The notes below the pieces were generated by a model, which was not told the DNA's origin, did no database searches, and saw only the letters and a list, made by a program, of their open reading frames with translations. A stretch of DNA of 64,000 nt, taken from the NCBI RefSeq assembly GCF_029504655.1, contig NZ_JAQFIL010000001.1, positions 2,113,001 to 2,177,000 of the forward strand, given 5' to 3'. The DNA is from Catalinimonas alkaloidigena. GTDB taxonomy: Bacteria; Bacteroidota; Bacteroidia; Cytophagales; Cyclobacteriaceae. A program made the translations under genes and the position numbers. The stretch's first letter is position 1. Each line of letters starts with the position of its first letter. Shown here one piece after another: positions 18,491 to 27,368 of this stretch.

Positions 18491-21400
18491 TTACGCCCGA
18501 TGCTCTGGGGTTTGGTTGGAAGCCTGCAATTCCTGAAGCTTTTTCTTGCCATAGGCCAGGCGGGTGATGGCTACGTAGAGCACTGGTACTGCAAAGATAG
18601 CTAAAAAAGTAGCTGCCAGCATCCCACCAATCACCGTCCATCCGATGGTTTGGCGAGCTACCGCACCAGCGCCACTGGCAAGAACCAGCGGAACCACCCC
18701 TAAAATAAATGCCATAGATGTCATGATAATGGGGCGAAGTCTCAACTTGACAGCCTCCAGGGTTGCCGCAATCAGCTCCATACCTGCCTCAACTCTTTCT
18801 TTAGCGAATTCCACGATCAGAATGGCATTTTTAGCCGCCAAGCCAATCAACGTGATCATCCCTATCTGTGCGTAGACGTTGTTATCCAGTTTAGGCAAAA
18901 ATGTAAGCGCCAGTATTGCTCCGAAAAGGCCTAAGGGTATGGCGAAGAGTATAGAAAAAGGGACAGACCAGCTTTCGTATAATGCTGCCAGAAGTAATAG
19001 TACCAATACAATGGATATTCCGAAAATGATGATGGTACTGTTACCGGCTTTCTTTTCCTCTCTGCTGAGCCCGGAGAAATCGTAGCCAAAACCTGCCGGA
19101 AGCACTTCAGCAGCTACCTCTTCTAAAGCCTGTAGTGCCTGTCCACTGCTATAACCGGGAGCTGCACTTCCATTGATATCGGTAGAGCGGAAAAGATTGT
19201 AGTGGTTGATTACGGGTGCGTTCTCCACGATCTCATATTTGACCAGCGCGCTCAAAGGAATTGCTTTTCCCTGATGGTTCATCACATAAAACTGCTCCAT
19301 ATCACGGATGTCATTTCTGTATGAAGTATCAGCCTGAGCCACTACCCTGAAGTTACGTCCGTAGCGGGTGAAGTCATTGATATACTGGCTACCCATATAA
19401 GATGACATGGTATTAAAAACCTCACCCAGACCTACCCCTAACTTTTTGGCTTTTTCACGGTCTACCTCTACATGATAGCCGGGGGTTTGGGAGGTAAAGA
19501 AACTGTAGGCCATCGCTATTTCCGGCCGTTGGTTGGCAGCAGCTAAAAACTGGTCAAGCACCTGCCCGAATTCATCAATATCTCCCTCTTTTCGCTGTTC
19601 CAGAACAAAGCTAAAACCACCTGACTGTCCGAGCCCGGGGATCGCGGGAGGAGATACTACTACAATATCAGCTTCTTCTATGGAAGCAAACTTTTGCCTG
19701 AGCCTGCTCATGACCCCCTGTAGTTGTTCTGAGGGCTCAGTCCGTTCACTCCAGGGCTTCATCTGGGTAAAGAAGGTCGCACTGTTAGGCTTGAAAGAGA
19801 AATTAATACCATTCAGTCCGCCGATGGCGTTGTAATGCTCTATGGCTGGCATCTCATCTATGATCTTGGCCACCTCTTCCATGACCTCATTGGTACGTGT
19901 GGATGACGCACCTTCGGGAAGCTCTAGTGAGATAAATACCCTTCCTTCATCTTCGGTAGGAATAAAGCCGGTGGGCTTGGTCTGAAATAAGCTAAAAGCA
20001 CCTACATAAATGCAGATCAGTATGATTAATACCAGTGGAGTAGCCTTGATACTTTTTTGTACGCCCACCGAATATCTTTCCGTGGTTTTATTAAACCAGC
20101 GGTTGAAGCGAAGGAAGAATTTAGCCAGACCTTTCGCCTCTTTTTCCGGTTTTGAAGGCTTAAGGATAAGCGTACAAAGAGCAGGAGTGAGGGTGAGTGC
20201 CACAAATGCGGAGATCAATACTGAAATGGCTATGGTGATGGCGAATTGCTGATACAGTCTGCCCACGATACCGGGGATAAAACCCACCGGAATAAAAACC
20301 GCTGCCAATATTAAAGCAATCGCGATAACCGGAGCGGTGATCTCCTTCATTGCCTTACGCGTGGCTTCCATAGGGGAAAGCTTTTCCTCATCAATGTTAT
20401 GCTGTACAGCTTCCACCACTACTATAGCGTCATCTACCACGATACCTATCGCCAGCACAAAGCCAAAAAGCGTAAGGGTATTGATGGTAAAATCCAGTGG
20501 GATAAAAAAGATGAATGTCCCGATAATGGAAACAGGAATGGCAAGTATAGGAATCAAGGTAGCTCTCCAGCTTTGGAGGAACAGAAATACGACCAGGATT
20601 ACCAGTACCAAAGCTTCCAAAAGTGTATTTACCACCTCTTCAATGGAGGTCTCTACCACAGTAGCAGTTTCCATGGAGACCACTGAATTTACGTCGGCAG
20701 GAAAGCCGGCCTCTAACTCATCTAAGGCCTGATACACGCCTTCCGCTGTTTCCAGCGCATTACTTCCCGGGGCCTGGTAGATCAGTAAGATGGAAGCGGG
20801 ATTACCATCCACTATGGTTGTCCTTCCGTAGTCAAATCTGCCGAAGTCAATGCGGGCAACATCTTTCAGGTAAACAATTGAGCCATCAGAGGGGGAGGTA
20901 CGGACGATGATATTTTCAAACTCTTCCTGGGTAGACAGTCGTCCGTTCACCGTAATGGGGTATTCAAATGACTGGGTGGCGAACTGTGGCATGGCGCCGA
21001 CCGTTCCGGCTGCAACCTGCACATTTTGTTCCTGTATGGCAGCATTAACCTCTCTTGCGCTGATGTTATATTGTGCCAGTTTATCTGGCTTAAGCCAAAG
21101 GCGCATGCTGAAGTCCTGACCAATAGCGGTGATATCGCCTACACCGGGAACACGTAAAAGCGCGTCCCTGACGAAGATATTGGTATAATTATCCAGAAAT
21201 TTGATGTCGTGCGTCCCTTTGGGGGAGTAGATGCCTACGATCATCATGATGCTGGGATTTCTTTTTCGTACTGTCAAACCTAGCCTTCTCACTGCTTCCG
21301 GCAGGCGGGGTTCAGCAATACTCACCCGGTTTTGAACATCCATGGTAGCGATGTCCACATCTGTACCAACCTCAAAGGTCACGTTCATCTGCATCTGACC

Positions 21401-21658
21401 GGTACTGGTATTGGTAGAGCTCACATAAGCCATTCCGGGGGTTCCGTTTATTTGCGTCTCTACAGGAGTGGCAACCGTTTGCTCCACGGTTTCCGCGTCG
21501 GCACCGGTATAAATGCCAGATACCGAAACTACCGGCGGGGTAATATCCGGATATTGCGTGACGGCAAGGTTGAGCATGGCAATGAGGCCTACCAAAACAA
21601 TTACTATGGAAATAACCATGGAGGTAACAGGCCTCCTGATAAATACATCTGAAATCAT
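18491..21658 (-). CDS. RND efflux permease, HAE1 family (AcrB-like)
   Basis: Complete inner-membrane RND pump, 1055 residues, typical for AcrB/MexB. It starts with the conserved cytoplasmic FIRRPVTSMVISI and TM1. Pore domains contain QYPDITPPVVSVSGIYTGAD. TM4 has [14 protein letters not shown] (Asp pair near 409-410) and TM10 has GLAAKNAILIVEFA with the relay Lys, so the full classical proton relay is present, unlike the pump at the left edge. The second half carries GFIPTEDEG. It lies 34 bases downstream of the adaptor gene. A role in efflux of hydrophobic drugs, bile-like compounds or solvents is known for the family; the substrate here is unknown. Confidence 0.95.
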   Translation of the reverse strand: MISDVFIRRPVTSMVISIVIVLVGLIAMLNLAVTQYPDITPPVVSVSGIYTGADAETVEQTVATPVETQINGTPGMAYVSSTNTSTGQMQMNVTFEVGTDVDIATMDVQNRVSIAEPRLPEAVRRLGLTVRKRNPSIMMIVGIYSPKGTHDIKFLDNYTNIFVRDALLRVPGVGDITAIGQDFSMRLWLKPDKLAQYNISAREVNAAIQEQNVQVAAGTVGAMPQFATQSFEYPITVNGRLSTQEEFENIIVRTSPSDGSIVYLKDVARIDFGRFDYGRTTIVDGNPASILLIYQAPGSNALETAEGVYQALDELEAGFPADVNSVVSMETATVVETSIEEVVNTLLEALVLVILVVFLFLQSWRATLIPILAIPVSIIGTFIFFIPLDFTINTLTLFGFVLAIGIVVDDAIVVVEAVQHNIDEEKLSPMEATRKAMKEITAPVIAIALILAAVFIPVGFIPGIVGRLYQQFAITIAISVLISAFVALTLTPALCTLILKPSKPEKEAKGLAKFFLRFNRWFNKTTERYSVGVQKSIKATPLVLIILICIYVGAFSLFQTKPTGFIPTEDEGRVFISLELPEGASSTRTNEVMEEVAKIIDEMPAIEHYNAIGGLNGINFSFKPNSATFFTQMKPWSERTEPSEQLQGVMSRLRQKFASIEEADIVVVSPPAIPGLGQSGGFSFVLEQRKEGDIDEFGQVLDQFLAAANQRPEIAMAYSFFTSQTPGYHVEVDREKAKKLGVGLGEVFNTMSSYMGSQYINDFTRYGRNFRVVAQADTSYRNDIRDMEQFYVMNHQGKAIPLSALVKYEIVENAPVINHYNLFRSTDINGSAAPGYSSGQALQALEEVAAEVLPAGFGYDFSGLSREEKKAGNSTIIIFGISIVLVLLLLAALYESWSVPFSILFAIPLGLFGAILALTFLPKLDNNVYAQIGMITLIGLAAKNAILIVEFAKERVEAGMELIAATLEAVKLRLRPIIMTSMAFILGVVPLVLASGAGAVARQTIGWTVIGGMLAATFLAIFAVPVLYVAITRLAYGKKKLQELQASNQTPEHRA

Positions 21659-21692
21659 ATTATGCTAATCAGAAAAAGTCTTAGTCAAAAAA

Positions 21693-22856
21693 TTACTTGC
21701 TGGCTGCTGATGAAGAAGCAGTCTCTTCTTGTTTATTGGCTATCTGTATTCTAGCGCCCTGTCGCAGGCGCTGAATTCCATCTACGACAATCTCCTGTCC
21801 TTCAAAAAGCCCTTCCCGTACGACGATAGATCTCCCAAAACGAGTCCCCAGCATTAGGTTTTGCTGCCTTACAGAGTCACTTTCAATGACCCACACATAC
21901 CTTTCACCCATTTGTTCGGTTACTGCTTTGTAGGGAATCACAAGTTGCTGTCCAATGTCCTGGTTCATCACTTTGACTGTAACGGTCATGCCGGCGATCA
22001 GCTGTCGTTCAGGGTTAGGAAAGCTAAGGCGTAAATTGATGGTTCCACTTTGACGGTCCACAGCCCGGTCAATGGTGCTCAGTGTTCCCGGATAGGGGTA
22101 TGTGCTACCATCACTAAGTTCTATGGTAAAGAGTGAGTCAGGCTGATCGCTTTTATTTTGCATAAGCCGGTTGAAACGCGGAATCTCTTTCTCGTTGATT
22201 ACAAAATCTACGGAAATGGGATCGTCGGATGAAAGCGTATTAAGTAAAGGTTGCCCGGGAGATACCTGGGCTCCAACTCTGACTTGGGAGATACCGACGG
22301 TTCCTGAAAAAGGAGCGTTGATCACTGAATAGGTAAGGTCAGTGGAAGCACTTTCAAGCTGAGCTTTGGCAGAAGCTACCTGTGACCTGGCTGTTTCGAG
22401 GTCGGTACGGGCATAATCTAACCTTTGTGTAGCAATAGCTTCCTGCTCATTCAGCCTTTCGTACCTTTCCAGGTCTTTTTTTACTTTCTCAAGATTGGCC
22501 TTGCTGCTCTCCAGATTAGCCTGAGCCTGTTGGTATGAGGCCTGGTATTTCCTTCGGTCAATTTCGTAAAGTCTTTCCCCTTTTTTTACCTCCTGGCCAT
22601 CTTCTACATAAATATTGGTGATATAGCCTGCGACCTGAGGCCGCAATTCTACCTCATTCAGAGGCACCACGGTTCCGGGATAGGTATCCGTACCAGTCAC
22701 ATCTTCTGAGTTTACGGTATAAGCATTGACCGAAATGGCTTGTAGATCAGCATTTTGTTGCTGTGCGCCACTTGAGTCACCACATGAGGATAATAAAACA
22801 GGAGCAGAAAAGGCTGCGATCAGCCAGTATAAGCTTCTCTTGGTTAAAATGTACAT
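21693..22856 (-). CDS. RND efflux periplasmic adaptor lipoprotein (AcrA-like)
   Basis: Membrane-fusion protein, 387 residues. The lipobox LSSC gives an acylated Cys at residue 25. The first lipoyl half is EVELRPQVAGYITNIYVEDGQEVKKGE, and the coiled-coil hairpin at about 100-175 is rich in A, Q, E and K (YQQAQANLESSKANLEKV). The second lipoyl half is YSVINAPFSGTVGISQVRVGAQV. A beta-barrel and a membrane-proximal domain follow. It sits between the OMP gene (eight bases upstream) and the RND pump, the usual arrangement. Confidence 0.93.
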   Translation of the reverse strand: MYILTKRSLYWLIAAFSAPVLLSSCGDSSGAQQQNADLQAISVNAYTVNSEDVTGTDTYPGTVVPLNEVELRPQVAGYITNIYVEDGQEVKKGERLYEIDRRKYQASYQQAQANLESSKANLEKVKKDLERYERLNEQEAIATQRLDYARTDLETARSQVASAKAQLESASTDLTYSVINAPFSGTVGISQVRVGAQVSPGQPLLNTLSSDDPISVDFVINEKEIPRFNRLMQNKSDQPDSLFTIELSDGSTYPYPGTLSTIDRAVDRQSGTINLRLSFPNPERQLIAGMTVTVKVMNQDIGQQLVIPYKAVTEQMGERYVWVIESDSVRQQNLMLGTRFGRSIVVREGLFEGQEIVVDGIQRLRQGARIQIANKQEETASSSAASK

Positions 22857-22864
22857 CTTAAAAA

Positions 22865-24193
22865 TTAATTGAAGTCAATATTTCCCAATGCTTTTTGTAA
22901 GTCCAGTTTACTTGCAAGCACGTTGTATAGAGCGTTGTAATAATTGAGCTGCGCAGTTCTCAGGTCAGTCTCTGCCAGCACCAGATCCAGATAGGCTTTG
23001 ATACCTTCGTCATATTGCAGCTTGATGATATCATATACCTCTTCCGCTACCTGCATATTTTCCCTGAGCGTCTGCCATTCGATGTAGTCACTCTTATAGC
23101 TTGCCAGTGCAGCCTGATAGTCAGTGTGAATCGCACTTTTTACATCCGATACATTCACTTCCAAACGCTCTTCCTGTAATTGGGCGATCTGCAGTTCCTG
23201 TATTCTTCTTGTCCCCTGGAAGATGGGAAGGCTAAGTTGCAGACCGGCAGCAGAAGTAGGATATGCCTGCTGATAGAGTTGTGACATCTCATCATTCAAA
23301 TAAATCCAGTTGTAATTGGCAAATGCAGAAATGGTGGGCAGGAAGCTCCAGCGGTAATAACTTGTATTGAGCTGTAACAACTGTCTTTGTGTTTGAAGCT
23401 GCTGATATTCTACTCGCTTACTGTATTCAAGCAGCTGTGTGGTATCTATTGCGATATCCTGTGCCATAAGCTCGTAGTCATAAACAAGCTCCAGTTCTTT
23501 GTCAATAGGATAACCCATCAACTCTTTGAGGTAAGCAAATTTAACTCCCAGAGATTCCTGCGCTCTTTTCAGGTCTGCCCGGGTATTGGCCAGGGTGATG
23601 CTGGCCCTCTGGTAATCTGTCTTATCTACCAGTCCGCTACGGTATTGGCTGAGGGCATCATTGTACTGTTTTTCCTGACGGACAATGTTTTCGTCCAGAA
23701 TCTGGAGTTGTTGCCTGGTAAGCAAAATATCGTAGAAGGCCTTACTGACATTTACTACAGTATTGATTTTGCTTTCCTTGGTATTTTGGTCCAACTGATC
23801 ACGTGTGTAGCTGGCCGCTTTTGAAGCCAATAACACATCTCTGCTGTAAATAGTCTGATCGGCTTGCAGAATAATGTTGGAATTGTTTTTTCTTCCGATG
23901 GTGATCAGCTGATCTCCGAAGGCAGTGGTTTGTAACTTAAAATTATGCGAAGCATTATAGCGGGCTGAAATTTGAGGTAGCCAGGCAGAAAGACTTGCCT
24001 TAATTTCTCTTTCCCCGATAGCTTCATCAATGAGTGCCTGCTTTACTGCTGGTTTATGAGATAGGGCATAGTCTACACAGTACGCAAGACTGAACTCCCC
24101 GGCTACGGTATCCGCATTGATCTGAGCTTTTAAAGGAAACATTATACTCAGGAAACCCAACAGAAGTGGTACAAGATCAAAAAAAGTTTTCAT
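22865..24193 (-). CDS. Outer-membrane efflux protein (TolC family)
   Basis: Outer-membrane channel of the second efflux system, 442 residues from the ATG at 24193; the frame extends to a TTG at 24211 that I consider less likely. The N-terminal signal peptide (MKTFFDLVPLLLGF then PLKAQ) lacks a lipobox Cys, unlike the OMP at 4249-5697. Two OEP repeats with heptad-rich helices are visible, for example QYNDALSQYRSGLVDKTDY and QLQYDEGIKAYLDLVLAETD. First gene of the minus-strand operon. Confidence 0.92.
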   Translation of the reverse strand: MKTFFDLVPLLLGFLSIMFPLKAQINADTVAGEFSLAYCVDYALSHKPAVKQALIDEAIGEREIKASLSAWLPQISARYNASHNFKLQTTAFGDQLITIGRKNNSNIILQADQTIYSRDVLLASKAASYTRDQLDQNTKESKINTVVNVSKAFYDILLTRQQLQILDENIVRQEKQYNDALSQYRSGLVDKTDYQRASITLANTRADLKRAQESLGVKFAYLKELMGYPIDKELELVYDYELMAQDIAIDTTQLLEYSKRVEYQQLQTQRQLLQLNTSYYRWSFLPTISAFANYNWIYLNDEMSQLYQQAYPTSAAGLQLSLPIFQGTRRIQELQIAQLQEERLEVNVSDVKSAIHTDYQAALASYKSDYIEWQTLRENMQVAEEVYDIIKLQYDEGIKAYLDLVLAETDLRTAQLNYYNALYNVLASKLDLQKALGNIDFN

Positions 24194-25155
24194 GTACGAT
24201 GATATTGTCAATGATTGATGCTACTGATTGGTTATTGCCTTAATACGTAGCGCTTTGAAGTCACAATGAACGGTCCCACATATCTCCTCTAACGCAGACC
24301 GAATGAATGAACAGGGGCTCATTATGATTAATCTATTGCCTAAGTAATACAAAAAGCAGCTATTCAAAATAGTATGTAAAAAGCACACATTATTGATGGG
24401 TTTACGGTATCATTCGCTTTAGGTTAATGAGTTTTTCAAAAAAAACGATCATTTTTTTAAAATAACACCAATGGCGCAGAAGAATCTATTTGATCCAATT
24501 TAAGCCTGAGTATTAATCGTTAAGCAAGTAGAATTTTACCTATGAAAAATAGCAGATAAACAGCGCAGGCCAGTCCTCAGCTAACGCTCTCTATCAGTCA
24601 AGGATTCATCTTTTTTTCAGGAGGCTGTCGCCGCCATGGTTCAATAGATGATGCTCTTGATCAGCGTGGCGATTAGACATCCTTCTTTTTATTGAGCCGG
24701 GTAGAGCGGGCATGTGCAGAGATACATCCGAATAAATATGGCTTTGATGAAAAATCACAAACCTCTGGCCTCATTGTCAAGGGGGGGGTAACCAACTCAA
24801 TTAGGTTGCAACATATATCAGAAAAAAGTAGTGGCCAATACTGCCGGTGTTGAGGCTGGTCGCCAGGTTGTAACTCTGTCTCAAATCAATATTCAATCAT
24901 TGTAAAGCCTCCCATGTTTGCTGAAAACCGAACGAAGAAACACTGTGTGAACTCAATTTGCTTAAAAAGTACTTAAAATGGTCATGTAACTTAAAGAGTA
25001 CTTGTCTTTATATGATTTTGTGAGAAAAAGCAGTAAATACTCAAATATTCACAATATTAAGTGATAGATTTTTAATATTGTTGCAAAATAATTAAGTTGT
25101 TGAAATACTACTACAAAATCATTTTTTATAACACTACCTATACTACTTCATCAAT
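24194..25155. other. Long intergenic region, no supported gene
   Basis: About 960 bases upstream of both the efflux operon (minus) and a sigma-factor gene (plus). All frames have frequent stops; the best short open stretches are under 40 codons and I do not recognise them. An eight-G run lies at 24781. The last 200 bases are very AT-rich, as expected for a promoter region. No tRNA, hairpin terminator or insertion-sequence end was found. Confidence 0.5.
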
Positions 25156-25752
25156 TTGGAAGACAAACACTCAAATAATGAGCAGGAAATCATAAAAAAA
25201 ATTGCTGAAGGAGATCACCATGCTTTCAGAGAAATTTATGACTGCTACAAAGATTTGCTTTACGGCTACAGTTTCAAGCTTACCAAGTCAAAATTGATGG
25301 CTGAAGAAGCGGTTCAGGAAATATTCATGAAAGTCTGGAATAACAGAAGAAAGCTTAATCCTGAGCTATCTATTAAAGCTTACCTTTACAAAATTACGCA
25401 AAACCATATCTACAATGTCTTAAGAAACGCAGCCTATAGTGACAAACTCAGAGAGCAAATTTTTTACCATCGGCTCAATTCACATTTCAGCACTGAAGAT
25501 CAGGTGATCTATAATGAGCTGGAAGCTTTTAAAGACCAAGCTATTGCCTGCTTACCTGCCAGAAGGCAGATGATCTTCCGGATGAGCCGGGTACAGGGAC
25601 TCAGCCATGAAGAAATTGCCGGTCAACTGGGTATTTCTCAACATACGGTCAAAGATCAGATTGTCAAGTCTCTTAAATCTATCAAAGAATACCTGAAAAT
25701 ACATGCGGATATTGCTGTTAGCATTACGCTCTTGGCTCAGCTTTCTTGGTAA
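25156..25752 (+). CDS. ECF RNA polymerase sigma factor (FecI-like)
   Basis: Sigma-70 region 2/region 4 protein, 198 residues. Region 2 has DHHAFREIYDCYKDLLYGYSFKLTKSKLMAEEAVQEIFMKVW and a region 2.4-type helix (AYLYKITQNHIYNVLRN). Region 4 has MIFRMSRVQGLSHEEIAGQLGIS followed by a recognition helix (QHTVKDQI). No ATG precedes region 2, so the TTG at 25156 is the likely start. It heads a locus with FecR and a SusC that carries an STN signalling domain, so it probably activates the SusC/SusD operon in response to substrate. The FecR gene is about 500 bases further on, an unusually wide gap. Confidence 0.9.
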   Translation: MEDKHSNNEQEIIKKIAEGDHHAFREIYDCYKDLLYGYSFKLTKSKLMAEEAVQEIFMKVWNNRRKLNPELSIKAYLYKITQNHIYNVLRNAAYSDKLREQIFYHRLNSHFSTEDQVIYNELEAFKDQAIACLPARRQMIFRMSRVQGLSHEEIAGQLGISQHTVKDQIVKSLKSIKEYLKIHADIAVSITLLAQLSW

Positions 25753-26255
25753 GCTTCTGCTGACTTTATTATGCAATTGTCCATACTTTCCCCGGCCTGT
25801 GACCTTCTCAAAGGTACATGCATAAATTTTTAGTATTCTCATTATCAAATAATTGCCATAAAATAGCAGCGTTTGTTCTGGTTTTCTTTTATGAAACGGA
25901 TGGAAGATGTATTGCATGAACCATTCATTCCGAAGTCAGGAGCCAGCGGGATCAGGTAACGCCAGTCCTGTTCATTTCGCCAGAGATGCAGATACTTAGC
26001 ATCCCGGGGTGGAACATCCCGTGTGGAACACATAACCCTCTTGGAAATCATAGATTTTAACATTGCCAAGCATCTTTCGTCAGTTGCCACTAGGGGATGA
26101 CTTGATGGCTTATTTTTCCATGACTTGTGAATATACGCTAGCTGGCTTTACTGAACGGGATCAAGAAACAAAAGAAGTCTCTAGAGTAACTGACCCTTGG
26201 GCATAATAAAAAAAAATAAAAAAATTCTCTGCCCGATCGTCCCTCCATCCTACTC
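25753..26255. other. Wide gap between sigma and anti-sigma genes
   Basis: About 500 bases separating two genes that are usually adjacent. No plus-strand gene is supported. A minus-strand open frame at 25845-26090 has no recognisable content. A short two-unit repeat lies at 26003-26031. The final 50 bases before the FecR ATG are AT-rich and may hold an independent promoter. Confidence 0.45.
26003..26031. repeat. Two-unit 14-15 bp imperfect direct repeat
   Basis: CCCGGGGTGGAACAT at 26003-26017 is followed directly by CCCGTGTGGAACAC at 26018-26031. The units match the pattern of the five-unit array at 32685-32756 (CCCG, two to three variable bases, TGGAA, then NAN). It lies in the non-coding gap between the sigma factor and FecR. 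Confidence 0.6.
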
Positions 26256-27311
26256 ATGTGTAATAGGGGTATACTTCAATCATTAAACCCCGGAGCCTTG
26301 GCTAACCCTCAATATATCAAATCATTATTCTACAAATTTCTGGAGGATAGCTGTACTCCTGATGAAATAGAGACCATCATCTACTACCTGAAAAACTCGG
26401 ATGATGCCGCAGGCTTCCCTCGGATAGAGGAAGTGAGGGCAAGGTTGGGGGAGCTTCCCAGAATGAATGCTGACCGTGCTGACGAAATATTTGGTCGGAT
26501 TGTTAGCAGTGAGGCTTTGTTTGCCCCATCTATTGCCGGAAAACCCAAGCCTGACTACCGTTGGCGCTACTGGAGCATTGCCGCCACTTTCCTGGGCTTT
26601 GTATTGCTATCAGGCATGTTTTATTGGTTTTATGCCTCTTCTGACTCCTTACAATATGCTACCACATTCGGGGAAACCAGAAAGATCAGTCTGCCCGATG
26701 GTACAGAAGTGATGCTCAATGCAAATTCAGAGCTTCGTCTATCTGAGTCCTGGCAGGAGCAAGACATCCGCGAAGTATGGCTGGAGGGTGAAGCTTTCTT
26801 CTCGGTAGTGCATACCCAAGATAACAGAAGGTTTCTGGTACATACTGCGGATAATTTTACAGTAGAAGTATTGGGTACACAATTTAACGTCAATAGCAGG
26901 GATGAGAAAGCAACAGTGGTACTGAACTCGGGCAAGGTAAAAGTGAAGACACAAGGGCAGGAAGGTAAGGCCCAATGGGTGATGCAACCTGGTGATCTGG
27001 TAGAATACGAACGTGAAAGCCGGCAAATCAACCAAAAAACTGTGGATACCACCCTCTATACCTCCTGGAAAGATAACCTGTTGCTATTCAAGGATACTCC
27101 TCTTGAAAAAATAGCAGGGCTGATCAAGGATAATTATGGATATGAGGTTGGGTTTGAAAACGACAGCCTGGCACATTTATATTTTACTGGTTCAAACCCT
27201 GCGGATCAACCGGAGCTATTACTCAAAACACTGGCGCGCTCTTTTGACCTCAATATAAAGAGGGAGAATGGGCGTATCACATTGGAAGAAAAGCAGAAGA
27301 ACGCCCCTTAA
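26256..27311 (+). CDS. FecR-family anti-sigma/sigma regulator
   Basis: Inner-membrane signal-transfer protein, 351 residues. The N-terminal cytoplasmic sigma-binding region is about 100 residues (FLEDSCTPDEIETIIYYLKN). One membrane segment follows at about residues 107-127 (YWSIAATFLGFVLLSGMFYWFY). The periplasmic FecR domain has ATTFGETRKISLPDGTEVMLNANS, VWLEGEAFFSV and FTVEVLGTQFNVNSR. The C-terminal DUF4974-like domain (FKDTPLEKIAGLIKDNYGYEV) resembles the STN fold. It is expected to relay occupancy of the STN-bearing SusC at 27369 to the sigma factor at 25156. Confidence 0.92.
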   Translation: MCNRGILQSLNPGALANPQYIKSLFYKFLEDSCTPDEIETIIYYLKNSDDAAGFPRIEEVRARLGELPRMNADRADEIFGRIVSSEALFAPSIAGKPKPDYRWRYWSIAATFLGFVLLSGMFYWFYASSDSLQYATTFGETRKISLPDGTEVMLNANSELRLSESWQEQDIREVWLEGEAFFSVVHTQDNRRFLVHTADNFTVEVLGTQFNVNSRDEKATVVLNSGKVKVKTQGQEGKAQWVMQPGDLVEYERESRQINQKTVDTTLYTSWKDNLLLFKDTPLEKIAGLIKDNYGYEVGFENDSLAHLYFTGSNPADQPELLLKTLARSFDLNIKRENGRITLEEKQKNAP

Positions 27312-27368
27312 GCCGGTATTTGCCGGAAAGCGAATAATAATACATACAACTTAAAAACTACTCAGACT

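Noticed and set aside
24781..24788. Eight-G run as a phase-variation tract
   Set aside because: It is not inside or just upstream of any supported reading frame.
25845..26090. Minus-strand 81-codon open frame in the sigma-FecR gap
   Set aside because: Contains a stretch that looks mildly protein-like but I recognise no family, and it covers a repeat; not enough to call a gene.
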